DNA of 64,000 nucleotides from Gigaspora margarita (lineage: Eukaryota; Glomeromycota; Glomeromycetes; Diversisporales; Gigasporaceae): NCBI GenBank assembly GCA_009809945.1, contig WTPW01000352.1, positions 368,671 through 432,670 of the forward strand. Reading direction: 5' to 3'. Numbering within the stretch: the stretch's first letter is position 1; each line of letters opens with the position of its first letter. The notes under the pieces were generated by a model that saw only the letters and a program-made list of their open reading frames with translations, was not told the DNA's origin and made no database searches. Of this stretch, positions 1-11,171 are shown one piece after another. Position numbers and translations under genes: made by a program.

Positions 1-46
1 AACACAAATTCGGTTTGAGACAATGGAGGTAAATTCATTCATATTA

Positions 47-200
47 CAGTCTACTCCCGCAATAGTCACATCCGAAATAGTCAATCACTTGCAAATTAAC
101 TCTCGCTATAATCACATGATCTGACTATATTTTTATGTTTCTCTCGCTATAGTCACGTCAAGTTTCTGCCAGACAGTGTGACTATAGCGGGAGTAGACTG
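47..200. mobile_element. pogo/Tc1-mariner-like MITE, 154 bp, TA target site
   Basis: The two ends are inverted copies of each other: CAGTCTACTCCCGC[A/T]ATAG at the left and its complement ending CGGGAGTAGACTG at the right, with one mismatch over about 25 bp. Both ends are bordered by TA (45-46 and 201-202), the signature of Tc1/mariner/pogo transposition. The CAGTCTACTCCCGCTATAG end resembles pogo/Tigger termini in general form. There is no coding capacity, so it is non-autonomous. The family assignment is an inference; the inverted repeat and TA flanks are seen directly. Confidence 0.8.
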
Positions 201-247
201 TAATAAGTTGTTCAGGTATGGTTTTTTTACTCATCGTACAAAGTTCA

Positions 248-360
248 AATAATAATAATAAATAATGATAATAATAATAATTAAAATAATAATTATAATA
301 ATAATAATAATAAATAATAATATTAATAATAAATAATAATAATAAATAATAATAATAATA

Positions 361-433
<73 letters not shown>

Positions 434-613
434 TAATAATAATAATAAATAAATAATAATAATAATAAATAAATAATAATAATAATAATAAATAATAATA
501 ATAATAAATAATAATAAAAAAAATAATAATAATAATAAATAATAATAATAATAATAAATAATAATAATAATAAATAATAATAATAATAATAAATAATAAT
601 AATAATAAAAAAA
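248..613. repeat. AAT/TAA microsatellite
   Basis: About 365 bp of almost uninterrupted AAT/AATA trinucleotide repeat with occasional A-run slippage. It produces spurious Ile/Tyr/Leu-rich reading frames on the minus strand that should not be read as genes. It lies just inside the left edge of the window, between a small transposon and the first TLDc fragment. Confidence 0.95.
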
Positions 614-807
614 CAACAACTAATGTTAGTCATTATCACGCATAGTAACTAACTTTTAAATTAAATGAATAATATCGCATAAGAAACTTTTGCTCATCGA
701 TGAGTTTAAATATAACTGATAATAATCAAAATCATGCGGCTACAAAAACTTGAGTTTAACTGGTTTGGGTTTAAAGCAGGGCCGAGCTGAGTTTGGATGA
801 ACAGGAT
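614..807. other. AT-rich spacer, nothing recognised
   Basis: No reading frame, inverted repeat or homology to the paralogous units was seen. Homology to the TLDc genes starts abruptly near 808, so 614-807 probably belongs to sequence that replaced or interrupted the 5' part of that gene. Confidence 0.5.
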
Positions 808-1319
808 AACATTCCTATTCAACACTGCTGTCCGTGAAGTTCTTTATTAATTCATCAATTAGTAATGATGAACACTTTGCTGATATTATAGAATACCTTA
901 CAAGTTTAATTTACTTAGAGGAACTAGAGATGGATTCACTCGTGAAACATTTTATCGATTATGCGACAATATACCTGGCACCGTAGTTGTTATAAAAGTC
1001 AATGGCGCAAACGAAATACTTGGTGGATATAATCCATTAATCTGGACTTCTAATGATTCACTAAATGATTTTCAACCACTGATAGTTTTATTTTTTCATT
1101 GAAAACCCAAAACTTACCGAATTTCATCCTTAGTAGAATTATTCATGCAAATTGCGTAATTGGACGTTATAGCTTTCGTGGTCCAATTTTTAGTAAACAC
1201 TTTTTTATGTAAGTCATGTCTTATATTCATAAAAATGCATATTATTAAAAACGACTTAGATCTGATAGCTGCAATCTTTTAATTGATGAATTTGAAGTAT
1301 TTCAATTCTTGAAAAACTG
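808..1319 (+). pseudogene. 5'-truncated BTB-TLDc pseudogene (TLDc domain only)
   Basis: This stretch aligns by eye with the last ~540 bp of the intact BTB-TLDc gene at 12712-14389. It starts at the equivalent of VQLPVREV and ends with the same FEVFQ-LKN-stop. Recognisable TLDc stretches include LLRGTRDGFTRETFYRLCDN and VNGANEILGGYNPLIW. It has lost the BTB exon, the BACK region and the intron, has a frameshift within the serine-rich stretch near 845-890 and again around 1060, and an in-frame stop after the FFM at about 1209. It is a dead relic of a host gene. It is followed by the same 3' DNA as every other copy. Confidence 0.85.
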
Positions 1320-2577
1320 ATTTGAATTTTAAACCAAAAAATATTTGAGCCTTCTCTAATATATCTTTAGTGATAATTTTTATAATGCTATTAGAGATTT
1401 ATGGTCTCTAGCATCTTCCTGGATACAATTTTTTATAATCGAAATAGTGCTCAAGTATTATAACGTAATTTTGGTTATTCTAAATAAAATTAATTGCATT
1501 AATAAGCAGAGATGATAAATGACCTTCAAATGACCTTCAAATGACCTCAAATGATCCCAATTTAATTATGAATTTTAGTTCGAAATGGCCTAGGTAATTT
1601 GAAAAAAAGGTAAATGACCTCCAATTTTACAATCCCTGCTAATAAGTACATCATTGAGATTTGCTTTGTATCACTCTTTTTACTATGATGTTAATAATCG
1701 TAGTGATGCAAGATAAATCAAAATGAGACTTTAGTTAATGATCGAGCAGTTTTTATGGATTCTAAGTGACTCATTAAGCGTATTGAAATATTGCAAATAC
1801 AAAAAATAGTTAGAAACATAACCAACTGCGTCTATTTTTTATTTATGAATTTTACCAATTCCATATATGTTATACAATGTGTCAAGGTTAAAAATATAAT
1901 GTATTACCGAAAAAAATTACTGCAATTTAGGTACTAGAAATTTTTTTAAAATAATAAAAAAAACAGATAAGTTTTTAATTTATGTGTCGATTAAAAAGGT
2001 TTATAAAAAAAATGCATAACACTATTTAATCTAATTTGATAATCTAATACCAATATATATAAATATTTGAGGTAAAAGTTTTTTTACCGAATTGATAAGT
2101 GTGTGCTGGTCGTTTGCGCTATTTAACTACGCTAGTTACGTGTCTTATATCTTATTTATCTTGCGTTTAATCAATTAAAATTGTTTCACTAATTAAATTT
2201 TATTTTTTCTGATGCATTTTAGAAACATTTCATCCCATTAAATAAAACATCGAAAACTCTTTGAGGAATGCATTTAAATATTGTATATTTAAATTGTGCT
2301 TTGTATATATACTTTTGCCATTTAATAGATTTTAGTTTGATTCATTTTAGCCAGATCTATTAAATTTGAGCGAAATATAGGTATTGTTAAGAAATTATTG
2401 TGATTAAATAAATATGTTCTCAATGAACTCATTATTATAAAGTATATCAATAAAATCGTAAATTATTATTGCATAACTATTATAGGTTTTGTTCTTGTAT
2501 GTAGGAGTCGAATTTTTTTCTTAATAGCACAAAAGCATGGCTCTATTTATATCAAGTATCATTTCTTATTTATCTAT
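1320..2577. repeat. Shared 3' flank of the BTB-TLDc module (copy 1)
   Basis: This AT-rich stretch has no gene. It is one of five paralogous copies of the DNA downstream of each TLDc gene (others start at 8047, 14390, 51894 and 58588), recognisable by TCTAGCATCTTCCTGGATAC near 1417 and by TTAAATTTGAGCGAAATAT near 2363. A small internal repeat, ATGACCTTCAA, occurs several times around 1515-1620 and is particular to this copy. The conservation reflects co-duplication, not evident coding content. Confidence 0.7.
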
Positions 2578-3922
2578 TTAAGCGTATAATAATTTTTTTT
2601 TTGAAAGTTTCTCCAGAATTATTAAGACCTGATTCAAAAAAAAAAAGGTTAAAATAAGGCTAGCCAAGAAAATTATTAATTCTATGAATAGAGATGTTTC
2701 TCGATAAAACAAGCATATACTCCACAAATTATAACACTCGCAAGAGTACGGTAATCTCATCTACGCTTTAATTTTGAGTTCAGTGGATTATAAATTTGAT
2801 GAAAATTATTATTATTATCTTTTTTTTTTTTTTTTTTTACATTGATTTTCTCACTGAAATTTTTTTTTCTACAAGATTTGCACGAACGTGTTTTTCTGCA
2901 ATGTAATCTCTGCTTATAGCATAAAAATGTATATAAATATTTGAGAAGAGTTGTGTAATAAAGATTGATAAAAATCTAAGATTAATTACTTTTAAGTTCC
3001 CAGGATAATGAAACTATTACGACTACGTCTATTTGTGTTATTTCGGATCAATTTTAAAACGCAGCTGTTATTATATTATAAATTTTACTGATATGATGTA
3101 AGAAACGCATGTTACAGAAATTTACATTATTCGAAACTATCGATGCTATATTTAAAGGAAACAAAGCTCATGACCGCTATTCTGAGAATTTCTAAATTTG
3201 TTGTAACTTTATTTATAGCCCTTTTCAAATCTAGTCTTGCATTGGATTTTATTTATTCGAATGAAATAAATTTAAAACCTCTTAAGTAAAATATCAATAA
3301 TTAGCATTATTACATTGCCACATTTATTAATTTAGTAATTTGACTTAGCGCAACGCGAATTTATCATCAATAACAAAATTGTCAATATATGTTACTTTCA
3401 ATCCGAAAAATAAATTTGGCCGATTCTTAAATTATCTATTAATCATAAAGCTTATTATCAATCAGTGATTAATAAACTGTGACTAATAAATTCTGTGACT
3501 TTTTTTTAATAATCTAATTTTCAAATTTTGAAATACGTAAATAAACTTTTCAAATAAAAAAAAAAAACTTGGCTTCCATAAAAACTATGTCGCGCATTGC
3601 AATTTCTAGTTATAAGAAATTTAGCAATGGTGTTCTTGCAAAATGCATCTACGTCTCGTAACCACTCAGACTAACGTGTTTTACTAATATATCGTACAGT
3701 TTATTCACATAGAGAATCACAAAGATATTACGAGCACACAAGTTCGTAGACACAAAGTTTTTGCGAGCACAAAAGCTAGGCATTTCCCCCTTAAGATCGA
3801 TGACTTATATATATTAATTATTAATACGCATTTGCATCACCGATTATTACATACTTCTTATCGATAATGCTTCATTACTCTAATATCTAATGAAATCATG
3901 ATCACTCAATCATAACAATCGA
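2578..3922. repeat. Intergenic DNA between TLDc relic and LRR gene (copy 1)
   Basis: No supportable gene. The whole stretch is colinear with 54110-55391 of unit 3, so it is part of the duplicated module and forms the shared 3' region of the LRR gene. A poly-T run is at 2821-2839. The 60-residue frame at 2578-2760(-) has no recognisable domain and is disrupted in the other copy, so it is not called. Confidence 0.65.
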
Positions 3923-5554
3923 TTACCAAGTGCGTAAATCACATATGTATATACCTAAAATCAAACGATGACAACCTGCCATCGCTTTTCTTTCTTTTGA
4001 CCCGATATGATTTCCCTGAAGATCTAAAGAAGTCAACGTGGTGTTCATGCAAAGCGCATCCACCAACGATTTTCCTCCTTCTGATTTGAGTACATTATTA
4101 CTAAGATCTAAATTTTTTAGTGTGGTGTTAATGCGGAGTGCATCTGCGAATGCTTTTCCTCCTTTTGGTCCAATATTATTTTTACGAATATTCAAAAAAG
4201 TCAGTGTGGTGTTTTTGCAAAGTGCATCTGCTAATGCTATTGCTCCTTCTGTTCCAAGGTCATTTTCTTGAAGATTCAAGTCTTTTAACGTGGAATTTAT
4301 GCAAAGTGCATCCGCGAACGCTTTTCCTCCTTCCAATTTAAGATAATTATTAAAAAGATTCAAAGAAGTCAACGCAGTGTTCTTGTAAAGTGCATCAGCC
4401 AGTGCTTTTCCTCCTTCCGGTCCAAGATTATTATCAGCAAGATTTAAAGAAGTTAATGTGGCGTTCATGCAAAGTGCATCGGCTAATGCTTTTCCTCCTT
4501 CCGAACCAAGATTATTCCTTTGAAGATTCAAAGAAATCAGTGCGGTGTTCTTACAAAGTGCATCTGTTAACTCTCTTCCTCCTTCTGATCCAAGATTATT
4601 CTCACCAATATTCAGAGAGGTGAGGGTAACGTTCTTGCAAAGTGCATCTGCTAATGCTTTTCCTCCCTCTGAATCAAGATTAATATAACGAAGGTTCAAA
4701 TTTTTTAGCGTATTGTTAATGCAAAGTGCATCTGCAAATAATTTCCCTCCTTCTGGTCCAATAAAATTATAAGAAAGATTCAAAGAAATCAAGCTAGTAT
4801 TCTTGCAAAGTGCACCTGCTAATGTTTTCCCTTCTTCTAATCCAAGATTATTAAATTGAAGATTCAGAACCTTCAAAATATTTTTCTGGCAAAGCACATC
4901 AGCAAATGCTTTTCCTCCTTCTGATCCAATACTATTGGGGGATGTCCATTCTCGCCAAGTTGGAGTACTAAGATTCAAAGAAGTCAAAGTAGAATTTTTA
5001 TAAAGGACCTTTATTAATACGTCCATTGTTTCAGATCGAAAAATATTACTTAGATTATTGAAATCTATAGAGGTAATAGTAGTGTTTTCATAAAGTTTTT
5101 CAAATACTAATTGGTTGCAAATAATTTCATTAAGACTTAAATATTCAAGATTTTTACCAGTTCGTAAAAACATTGAAATCAAAGAACAATAAATAACAAT
5201 TTTAAGTTCATATCCTGTTTCATATTTTCTATAATGCACCCAATTAATAATGCCAAGATATAAAGAACTTTTAACAGATGTGATATAACTTGTGTATTCA
5301 AATAATAGTTTTCGTTGACTTGGAAGAGTAATTTTAAAAGGAATTAATAGAGCTTGTTCTTTATGGTTTAATGTTAAAAGGAACATTTCTATAAGATTAA
5401 TATTTTTAAAATTTTCTTTTGGATCACTCCATAAAATCGGTATAATAATTCTACACCATTGACGATTCACAAGAATACATGAAAATAAAACTTTGTAATT
5501 ATATCGGAGGTTATTAAATATTGTACAATAGCATTCGATTGGTAATGCTATCAT
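3923..5554 (-). CDS. F-box-like / RNI leucine-rich-repeat protein, 543 aa
   Basis: This is an intronless open frame of 543 residues. Residues 1-45 form an F-box-like head (MIALPIECYCTIFNNL, then LVNRQWCRIIIPILWSDP), the usual arrangement for fungal F-box/LRR proteins that dock a substrate onto an SCF ubiquitin ligase. From about residue 210 there are 11 complete and one partial 28-residue ribonuclease-inhibitor-type repeats with consensus LGSEGGKALADALCKNTTLT followed by SLNLxxNN. No signal peptide or membrane segment is apparent, so it is probably cytosolic or nuclear. It is convergent with the TLDc relic at 808-1319. The closest relative is the paralogue at 55392-56750, which has exactly three fewer repeats. 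The F-box role is inferred from family architecture; the substrate is unknown. Confidence 0.85.
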   Translation of the reverse strand: MIALPIECYCTIFNNLRYNYKVLFSCILVNRQWCRIIIPILWSDPKENFKNINLIEMFLLTLNHKEQALLIPFKITLPSQRKLLFEYTSYITSVKSSLYLGIINWVHYRKYETGYELKIVIYCSLISMFLRTGKNLEYLSLNEIICNQLVFEKLYENTTITSIDFNNLSNIFRSETMDVLIKVLYKNSTLTSLNLSTPTWREWTSPNSIGSEGGKAFADVLCQKNILKVLNLQFNNLGLEEGKTLAGALCKNTSLISLNLSYNFIGPEGGKLFADALCINNTLKNLNLRYINLDSEGGKALADALCKNVTLTSLNIGENNLGSEGGRELTDALCKNTALISLNLQRNNLGSEGGKALADALCMNATLTSLNLADNNLGPEGGKALADALYKNTALTSLNLFNNYLKLEGGKAFADALCINSTLKDLNLQENDLGTEGAIALADALCKNTTLTFLNIRKNNIGPKGGKAFADALRINTTLKNLDLSNNVLKSEGGKSLVDALCMNTTLTSLDLQGNHIGSKERKAMAGCHRLILGIYICDLRTW

Positions 5555-5783
5555 ATTGGAAAATCATCAAAAAATTTTAGTCTGCAGTATAGTAGATTTT
5601 GTAACGAAGGTTTTATATAATCAGAGTAATGTGAATCGGGGCCAAAATTAAACAATTATGTATTTCTACGCAAATGTGCATATGATTACGTATTAGCCTT
5701 TGAGTGGTGTAACTTCCAGGTAAATATAAAATAGTTAGTATATATTACAAATCCAGATGATTACGTAATAAATCCTACGTTCG
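5555..5783. promoter_or_regulatory. 5' flank of the LRR gene, shared with unit 3
   Basis: The DNA upstream of the LRR start is colinear with 56766-57110, including the stretch TTAGCCTTTGAGTGGTGTAA near 5694, which points to retained promoter-side DNA in both copies. It ends where the 5784-6494 insert begins. No specific regulatory site can be named. Confidence 0.45.
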
Positions 5784-6494
5784 TTCGAGTTGACAGATCG
5801 AAAAGATGCTAAGCATGGTGATGCGCATCGTGGAACCATCAACCAGAACAAGTCCGGTCCAGATAATCAAAGGAGGTGAATGACTTTCCCATAAACAGTA
5901 ATCACTAACTTGATAAAGGCGGCAATGAGAACAAAGATAAATCCATTGAAAACGCAATCGGGCCTTATGCCAACGATTACTCACTCAACTGCGACCCAAC
6001 CCTCCCTCCCAAAAGAATCAATATCACATGTTTATACTGACGGCCAGCCTGCATTATGCAGGTGGTCAATCAACAAACCAATATCACATGTTCATACTGA
6101 CGGCCGGCCAGCGCTAAACCGCATAAACAACTGCTTACGGTTATCTCCTGGCGCAATATTATTGCCATTTCCGGGGGCATATCCCGTTTCAGTTTCAAAT
6201 AGCACATAAATCGCAGCTAAATGAACCTGCCATTTTCATAATTATAACTACTGAATATCAATTCACGTCACATGTTCATATTAACGGCCGGCATGCGTTA
6301 CGCAGGTGGGAAACCACCGGCCAGCGCTAAGCCGCACAAACTCACTGCTTACGGTGATCTCCCGGCGCAATATGACTTGCCATTTCCGAGAGCATATCCC
6401 GTTTCAGTTTCAACATATAATCCATTAAATAAAATTAAACTCTGGTATATCAGACCGGACAATTCCAATTATAAGAAACATGCCTGCAATGCTT
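5784..6494. mobile_element. ~710 bp insertion of unknown type with internal repeats
   Basis: Unit 3 reads straight from CCTACGTTCGATATAATTAA at 57109-57128. In unit 1 the same site is split by about 710 bp, with TTCG on both sides (5780-5783 and 6495-6498), a plausible 4-bp target duplication. The insert is clearly richer in G+C than its surroundings. It contains three copies of TCACATGTTCATACTGACGG (about 6025, 6084 and 6267, with small changes) and two copies of a ~110 bp block starting CCAGCGCTAA (6108 and 6321) and ending CATATCCCGTTTCAGTTTCAA-like. No terminal inverted repeat or coding domain was recognised. Confidence 0.65.
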
Positions 6495-6529
6495 TTCGAT
6501 ATATAATAATTAAAATTGTATCTTTAAAT

Positions 6530-8046
6530 TTGCAAATAAGTATTAAATTACTTCTTCAACGATTTTGCACAACTTCTTGAAACTGAATACAATTACAATG
6601 TTGTCGTTAAAGTTAGCAATCAAACTTTTAAGCTACATTCATTAATTTTATATCAACGTTCATCATTTATTCATAAAGAATTATCAATTGCAATCAAAAA
6701 AAAAAAAACAATTAATATATTATTGAAATTATTTTAACTCAAAACAACTGTTGATCTTTTAAAATTTTAAATAAGTAAGCGATTTATTTCATAATCAATT
6801 TAAATATAGTTAAGATTTAACTCTAATGAGCTAAAATTATACTAGAGTTAAATTAATTAAAGGTCTTTTTAACTTAGATATATTTACACTGGTACAATCC
6901 CATTAGAAGAGGTTGAACCATCTACTATATTTGATCTTTTAGTTCCATCCAACAAATTAGGTTTAGAAGGATCAGCTGAATACATTCAATCTTATCTTAT
7001 TGATAACAAAGCATCTTGGCTTCGATTAAAATTTACTCAAGTTTATTATACCAGTTTCAAGAAAATAAATTTAAGCCTTTACAAGCTTTTTGCACTGATA
7101 TCCTTGCGAAACATCCTAACCTAGTTTTTTAATTCTGATAACTTTACTTTTATTCAAGAAAATGCGCTATTAACTTTTTTAAATAGAGATGATTTATAAA
7201 TGGAAGAATCAGAAATTTGGGATAAAATTATTCAATGGGAAAAGCAAACCCCCAGATTTAACCTTTGATCTCAAACAATGGACTGAAAAGAATTTTTTAG
7301 ATTTAAAAACTACACTTGACAAAATGTATTCCTTTAATTCGATTTTTTCAAATGTCCGGAGAAGATATTATAGAGAAAGTCAAACCTTATCAACAAATTC
7401 TTGAATCAAATTTATGGAATGATATTACAGCAAAGAATATGGCACCTAATATATTTATTTCTTCAATTATCTTACCTGCTCGTAAAAAAATTCCTGCTCA
7501 ATTTCCTGTACGTAAAGTTCACCATCGTCAATTATTTCTGATGAACTTTTTGCAGAGATTTCATCTTGGACTGATCCCATTCATTGATATATGATGATAC
7601 AAAAATACCTTAAAATTTAATTTACTTCTTAGAGGAAGCAGAGTTGGATTTACTCGTGAATTATTTCACTGATTATGTAATAATATACCCCGTACTGTGG
7701 CTATCATAAAGGTTAATGGCACAAATGAAATACTTTGTGGATATAATCCACTAGTCTGGACGTCTAGTGATACAGATGAATTGTTTTCAACAACCGATAA
7801 TTTTATTTTTTCATTGAAAACCCAAAATTTACCGAATTCCATCCTTAGTAGAATTATTCATGCAAATGAAGCAATTGAGTGGTTTAGCATTCATGGTCCA
7901 ATTTTAATGATACCTTTTTTATGAAAGATGATAGTAAAGCATGGTATTATAAGCATAATGATTCATATTATGAAAAACGACTTAGATCTGATGATACTAA
8001 CCTTTTAATTGATGAATTTGAAGTATTTCAAGTCTTGAAAAACTGA
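6530..8046 (+). pseudogene. BTB-BACK-TLDc pseudogene (copy 2)
   Basis: Exon 1 corresponds to about 6530-6774 (QISIKLL, then HSLILYQRSSFIHKEL) followed by a GTAAGC donor. Exon 2 starts after the AG at 6876-6877 with IYLHWYNP and its shifted equivalent IYTGTIPLEE, and runs to the TGA at 8044-8046. Compared with the intact gene at 12712 it lacks the ATG (TTGCAAATA replaces ATGTCGCAA), has extra bases in an A-run in exon 1, a stop at GATTTATAAATGG near 7192, and several small indels in the BACK and TLDc parts. Long stretches such as FIFSLKTQNLPNSILSRIIH (about 7801-7860) remain readable. It was a normal member of the family before decay. Confidence 0.85.
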
Positions 8047-9958
8047 TTTGAATTTTAAACTTGTGATCAAAGATATTGTGAACTTTCTCTGAATATATCC
8101 TTAGGAATCATTTCGTTTTGTTATTTGCAGTTTAGGATTCTCTAGCATCTTCCTAGATACAATTTTTAATGATTGTAATAGTACACTAAGTATTATAACG
8201 TAATTTTGGCTATTATAAATAAAATTAATTGCACTAATAAGGACATCATTGGGATTTGCTCATATATCATTTTTATTGTGATTTTATAATCTTAGTGATG
8301 TATGAAAAATCAAAATAAAGACCTTAGTTAATGATTGAGCAACTTTAGCAACTTTATGGATTCTAAGCAACTCATTAAACGGCATCAAGGTTTGTAAATA
8401 CAAAAAATAGTAAAGATCATAACCAACTGCATCTATTGTTTATTTATGTGTTTTACCAATTACATATATGATCATACAATGTGTAAAAAGTAAAAATATG
8501 ACGTATTACTGAAAAGAATTACTTCACTTTAGGTTCTTTAATATCTATTTACTAGAAAATTTTTTAAAATAAAAAAATCGATAAGTTAGTGTCGATTAAA
8601 AATGTTTATAAAAAAAAAGTATAATACTATTTAATCTAGTAATGAAAGGTTTTTATAAACCAGTGCCAAAAAAAAATATTTGAGTAGAAGTTTTTTGACC
8701 GAATTGATAATTTCAATTTAACTACGTTAACTACATGTCTCAAATCTTATTTATCTTGAGTTTAATCGATTAAAATTGTTCATCAATTGAAGTTAAATTT
8801 TCGATGCATTTTCGAAACAAACATCCTATTAAATAAGACACTTGATAACTCTTTGAGACTAAGATAAAGTGCATTGAAATATTGTATATTTAAAAAGTGC
8901 GCTTTGTATAATATACTTTGGCCATTTAATAGATTTTATTCTGATTAATTTGTTCAGATCTATTAAATTTGGGCGAAATATATATTGTTAAGAAATTATT
9001 GTGATTAAATAAATAGTAGAAAATGTGGTATAAAAATTTTAAAGATATATCAAATCATATCTAACATCATTTCTTATTTATCTATTTAAGTGAATAGTAA
9101 TGTTTCCTTTTGAAAGTTTCTCCAAAATTAATTTTGATAGTTAATTTTTCGCTTTATATTACACGAAACCTGAAACCGTCAATTTTCTTTAATTAGCTTC
9201 AGCCATCAAATTCTCTAGATATTTGCGCGGTTAAAGTCTTCAAATAATGTCTGATACGTGTAACGAAAAAAAAAAAGTTAGAAATGATGCGTGTAGGTGG
9301 GATAATACAAACATAAAATTGACATCACATTGACTAATTTGTTTATATTATGAAAAATTTTTTTGTTTATCATTATTTTTTGTTGTAAGTTTCACCATTT
9401 GTCAATTGGTTGATAAAAAATTGCTTGATGAAAAGCCATTAACTGTAGATGAGCTATCTCAGAATTAATTCCATAGATAAATGCTATTTATTTTTTAAAC
9501 TACAATTTGTGACTTATGATTTTAAATTATTGAATATGTCAATTAATAAATGATCTTTATACTAACATATTTAAGCAAATTTAAACATATCCAACGAGAG
9601 GTATTATGAAATTAATGCTGCTACCTTGAATAGCCGATTATAAATGTATTAATAATTTTTATCCTCAATAATTTAACTAGAATTTAAAAAAGCAAATTTC
9701 CATGAATATTTTATTGACCACATAAAATAATAAAGGATATTTATGATGCCCGCTAAATTTACGTGTATATAATTTAACTTGAAATAAGATACATGAAAGA
9801 TTAACACTGTAAACTTGAAATTTACATTAAATACTTCGATTAATAATCTTAATGCCAATGACTAAATTTAAATTAAATAAAACTAAAGGGTATATATTGT
9901 GACAACTATCTACTAAACCGGTTTACTGTATATTAATTACATTATAGTTTCAGTATAG
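8047..9958. repeat. 3' flank plus linker DNA (copy 2)
   Basis: Gene-free. The part to about 9060 repeats the 3' flank seen after each TLDc copy. The part 9060-9958 is linker DNA colinear with 26720-27655 and 59400-60280, marked by CACGAAACCTGAAACCGTCA near 9163 and CCCGCTAAATTTACGTG near 9749. No domain is recognisable in the small frames here. Confidence 0.6.
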
Positions 9959-10084
9959 AGACTGAAGAACCAATATATTTGCTGAGCACATTGATTGAGG
10001 AGGCAGAGGAGAAGGGTCGCGAGATGTAGTTGCTTTTTTCAAGATATGAAGAAAGCTTTTGATTCAGTCAGTTTACAGATGTTA
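9959..10084 (+). mobile_element. 126-bp internal fragment of a LINE reverse-transcriptase ORF
   Basis: Translation shows a piece of the non-LTR retrotransposon RT domain: TEEPIYLLSTLIEEAEEKGR followed, in another frame, by QDMKKAFDSVSLQM. The latter matches the QDMxKAFDSV motif of LINE-type RTs. A stop and a one-base shift separate the two parts. It is bracketed by TATAG on both sides (9954-9958 and 10085-10089). The paralogous site at 60275-60290 is uninterrupted, so this is a real insertion. It contains neither a LINE 3' end nor a poly-A tail. Confidence 0.8.
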
Positions 10085-10797
10085 TATAGATTTGATATAA
10101 ATCTGTATATAGTTATTTTAATATTTGCGTAATTCTAATTTGAGTTTGAATTGTATGAAGACCACAGAACAAGACTTCTTGTGCGAACTAGCTTCGCATA
10201 TTTCATTAGATTTCACCTGATTCTTGACGTTTCGTCACCTATAAACGTTTCATCTTTTAAAATTTTTTTAACGAAAGACGAAGCCTGTTTCGATTTTCGT
10301 CAATGAAGAAACCTTTGGATTTCGTCTAACAATACTAGCATTACTATTCTTTCTGGATTTAGCAGAATTCTGCATTAATACAAATTACATATAGTAAGCA
10401 GCATAATCCAACAGGTTTTTCTTATTAGTATTAATTTTTCGTTCTTTCATCAGGAAGCTTCACCATTTGCTGAGGATTTATCATGAGTTCTTCCAATACA
10501 GGCACCTTATGAAAATAGTTTCATCTATTGATGTGTATTTTACTATAAAGTTAGCACATATCCAGTAAACACATTCAAATCCACATAAGAATGCGTAATC
10601 TAGTTATGAAAATGTAAATCGATTAAAAAATTTATTTTTTAATATATAAAAAAATTTTTGAAGCAGTACAACATATCGCGTATAATATGAATAATGGATC
10701 AGAATAAAAAGGAACCAGCAAGAAAGGTGATACATATCCAACTTTTAAACTTACAGGAAACGATCTATGGTATGCCCGGCAAAATAGATTTTAAATA
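10085..10797. repeat. Linker DNA upstream of F-box fragment (copy 1)
   Basis: No gene. It is colinear with 60281-60946 and, inverted, with 29902-30605. Shared landmarks are ATTTCACCTGATTCTTGACG near 10211 and GGATCAGAATAAAAAGGAAC near 10696. Its function is unknown. Confidence 0.55.
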
Positions 10798-11171
10798 TTA
10801 GGCCACGCAAAGTTGATTTTTCGTTTTACATTACAAGGAATCTGAAAACATGGGTCGCCGGTCGGATTTAATTTACTGTAAATTAATAGAATAATGTTCA
10901 CATCTAAGGATACGCAAAGGTTAATTTTTCATTCTGCACAACAAGGAATCAAAAAATTGGGTCGGGAGTCATATGTTTTTGTTAGTCCTATCAGACAATT
11001 ACGAAAAATTAAGCTCTCCATCGGTGACACCGGATGAAAATAGCGGAAAAAAATAAATGACAAAATCGAATAATTTGCACTATTGCGATATATAGGAAAA
11101 AAAAATTTTGAAAAATTAAAAAAATGGGTCGGCCCGTAATGCAACACGAAACATTAACTTTGGTAGCCTTA
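10798..11171. mobile_element. TIR element, GGCCACGCAAAG family, with nested member
   Basis: The left end reads TTAGGCCACGCAAAGTTGAT and the right end is its approximate complement, ATTAACTTTGGTAGCCTTA. Near 10907 a second copy of the end motif begins (AAGGATACGCAAAGGTTAAT), suggesting a same-family element nested inside. The same composite lies at 60947-61325 and, inverted, at about 29563-29901; a simple 220-bp member is at 27724-27943. It encodes nothing convincing; the 72-residue frame on the minus strand is a by-product. Its presence in all three units means it inserted before the module was duplicated. Confidence 0.75.

Noticed and set aside
133-639. Long Ile/Tyr/Leu-rich reading frames on the minus strand
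   Set aside because: They are translations of the AAT/TAA microsatellite; composition is purely repeat-driven.
4038-4623. Plus-strand frames opposite the LRR gene
   Set aside because: They are mirror frames of the 84-bp coding repeats on the minus strand, with no independent support; the same holds for 55586-56055.
5910-6580. Two ~100-residue plus-strand frames in the GC-richer insert
   Set aside because: They run through non-coding internal repeats, overlap duplicated blocks and show no domain.
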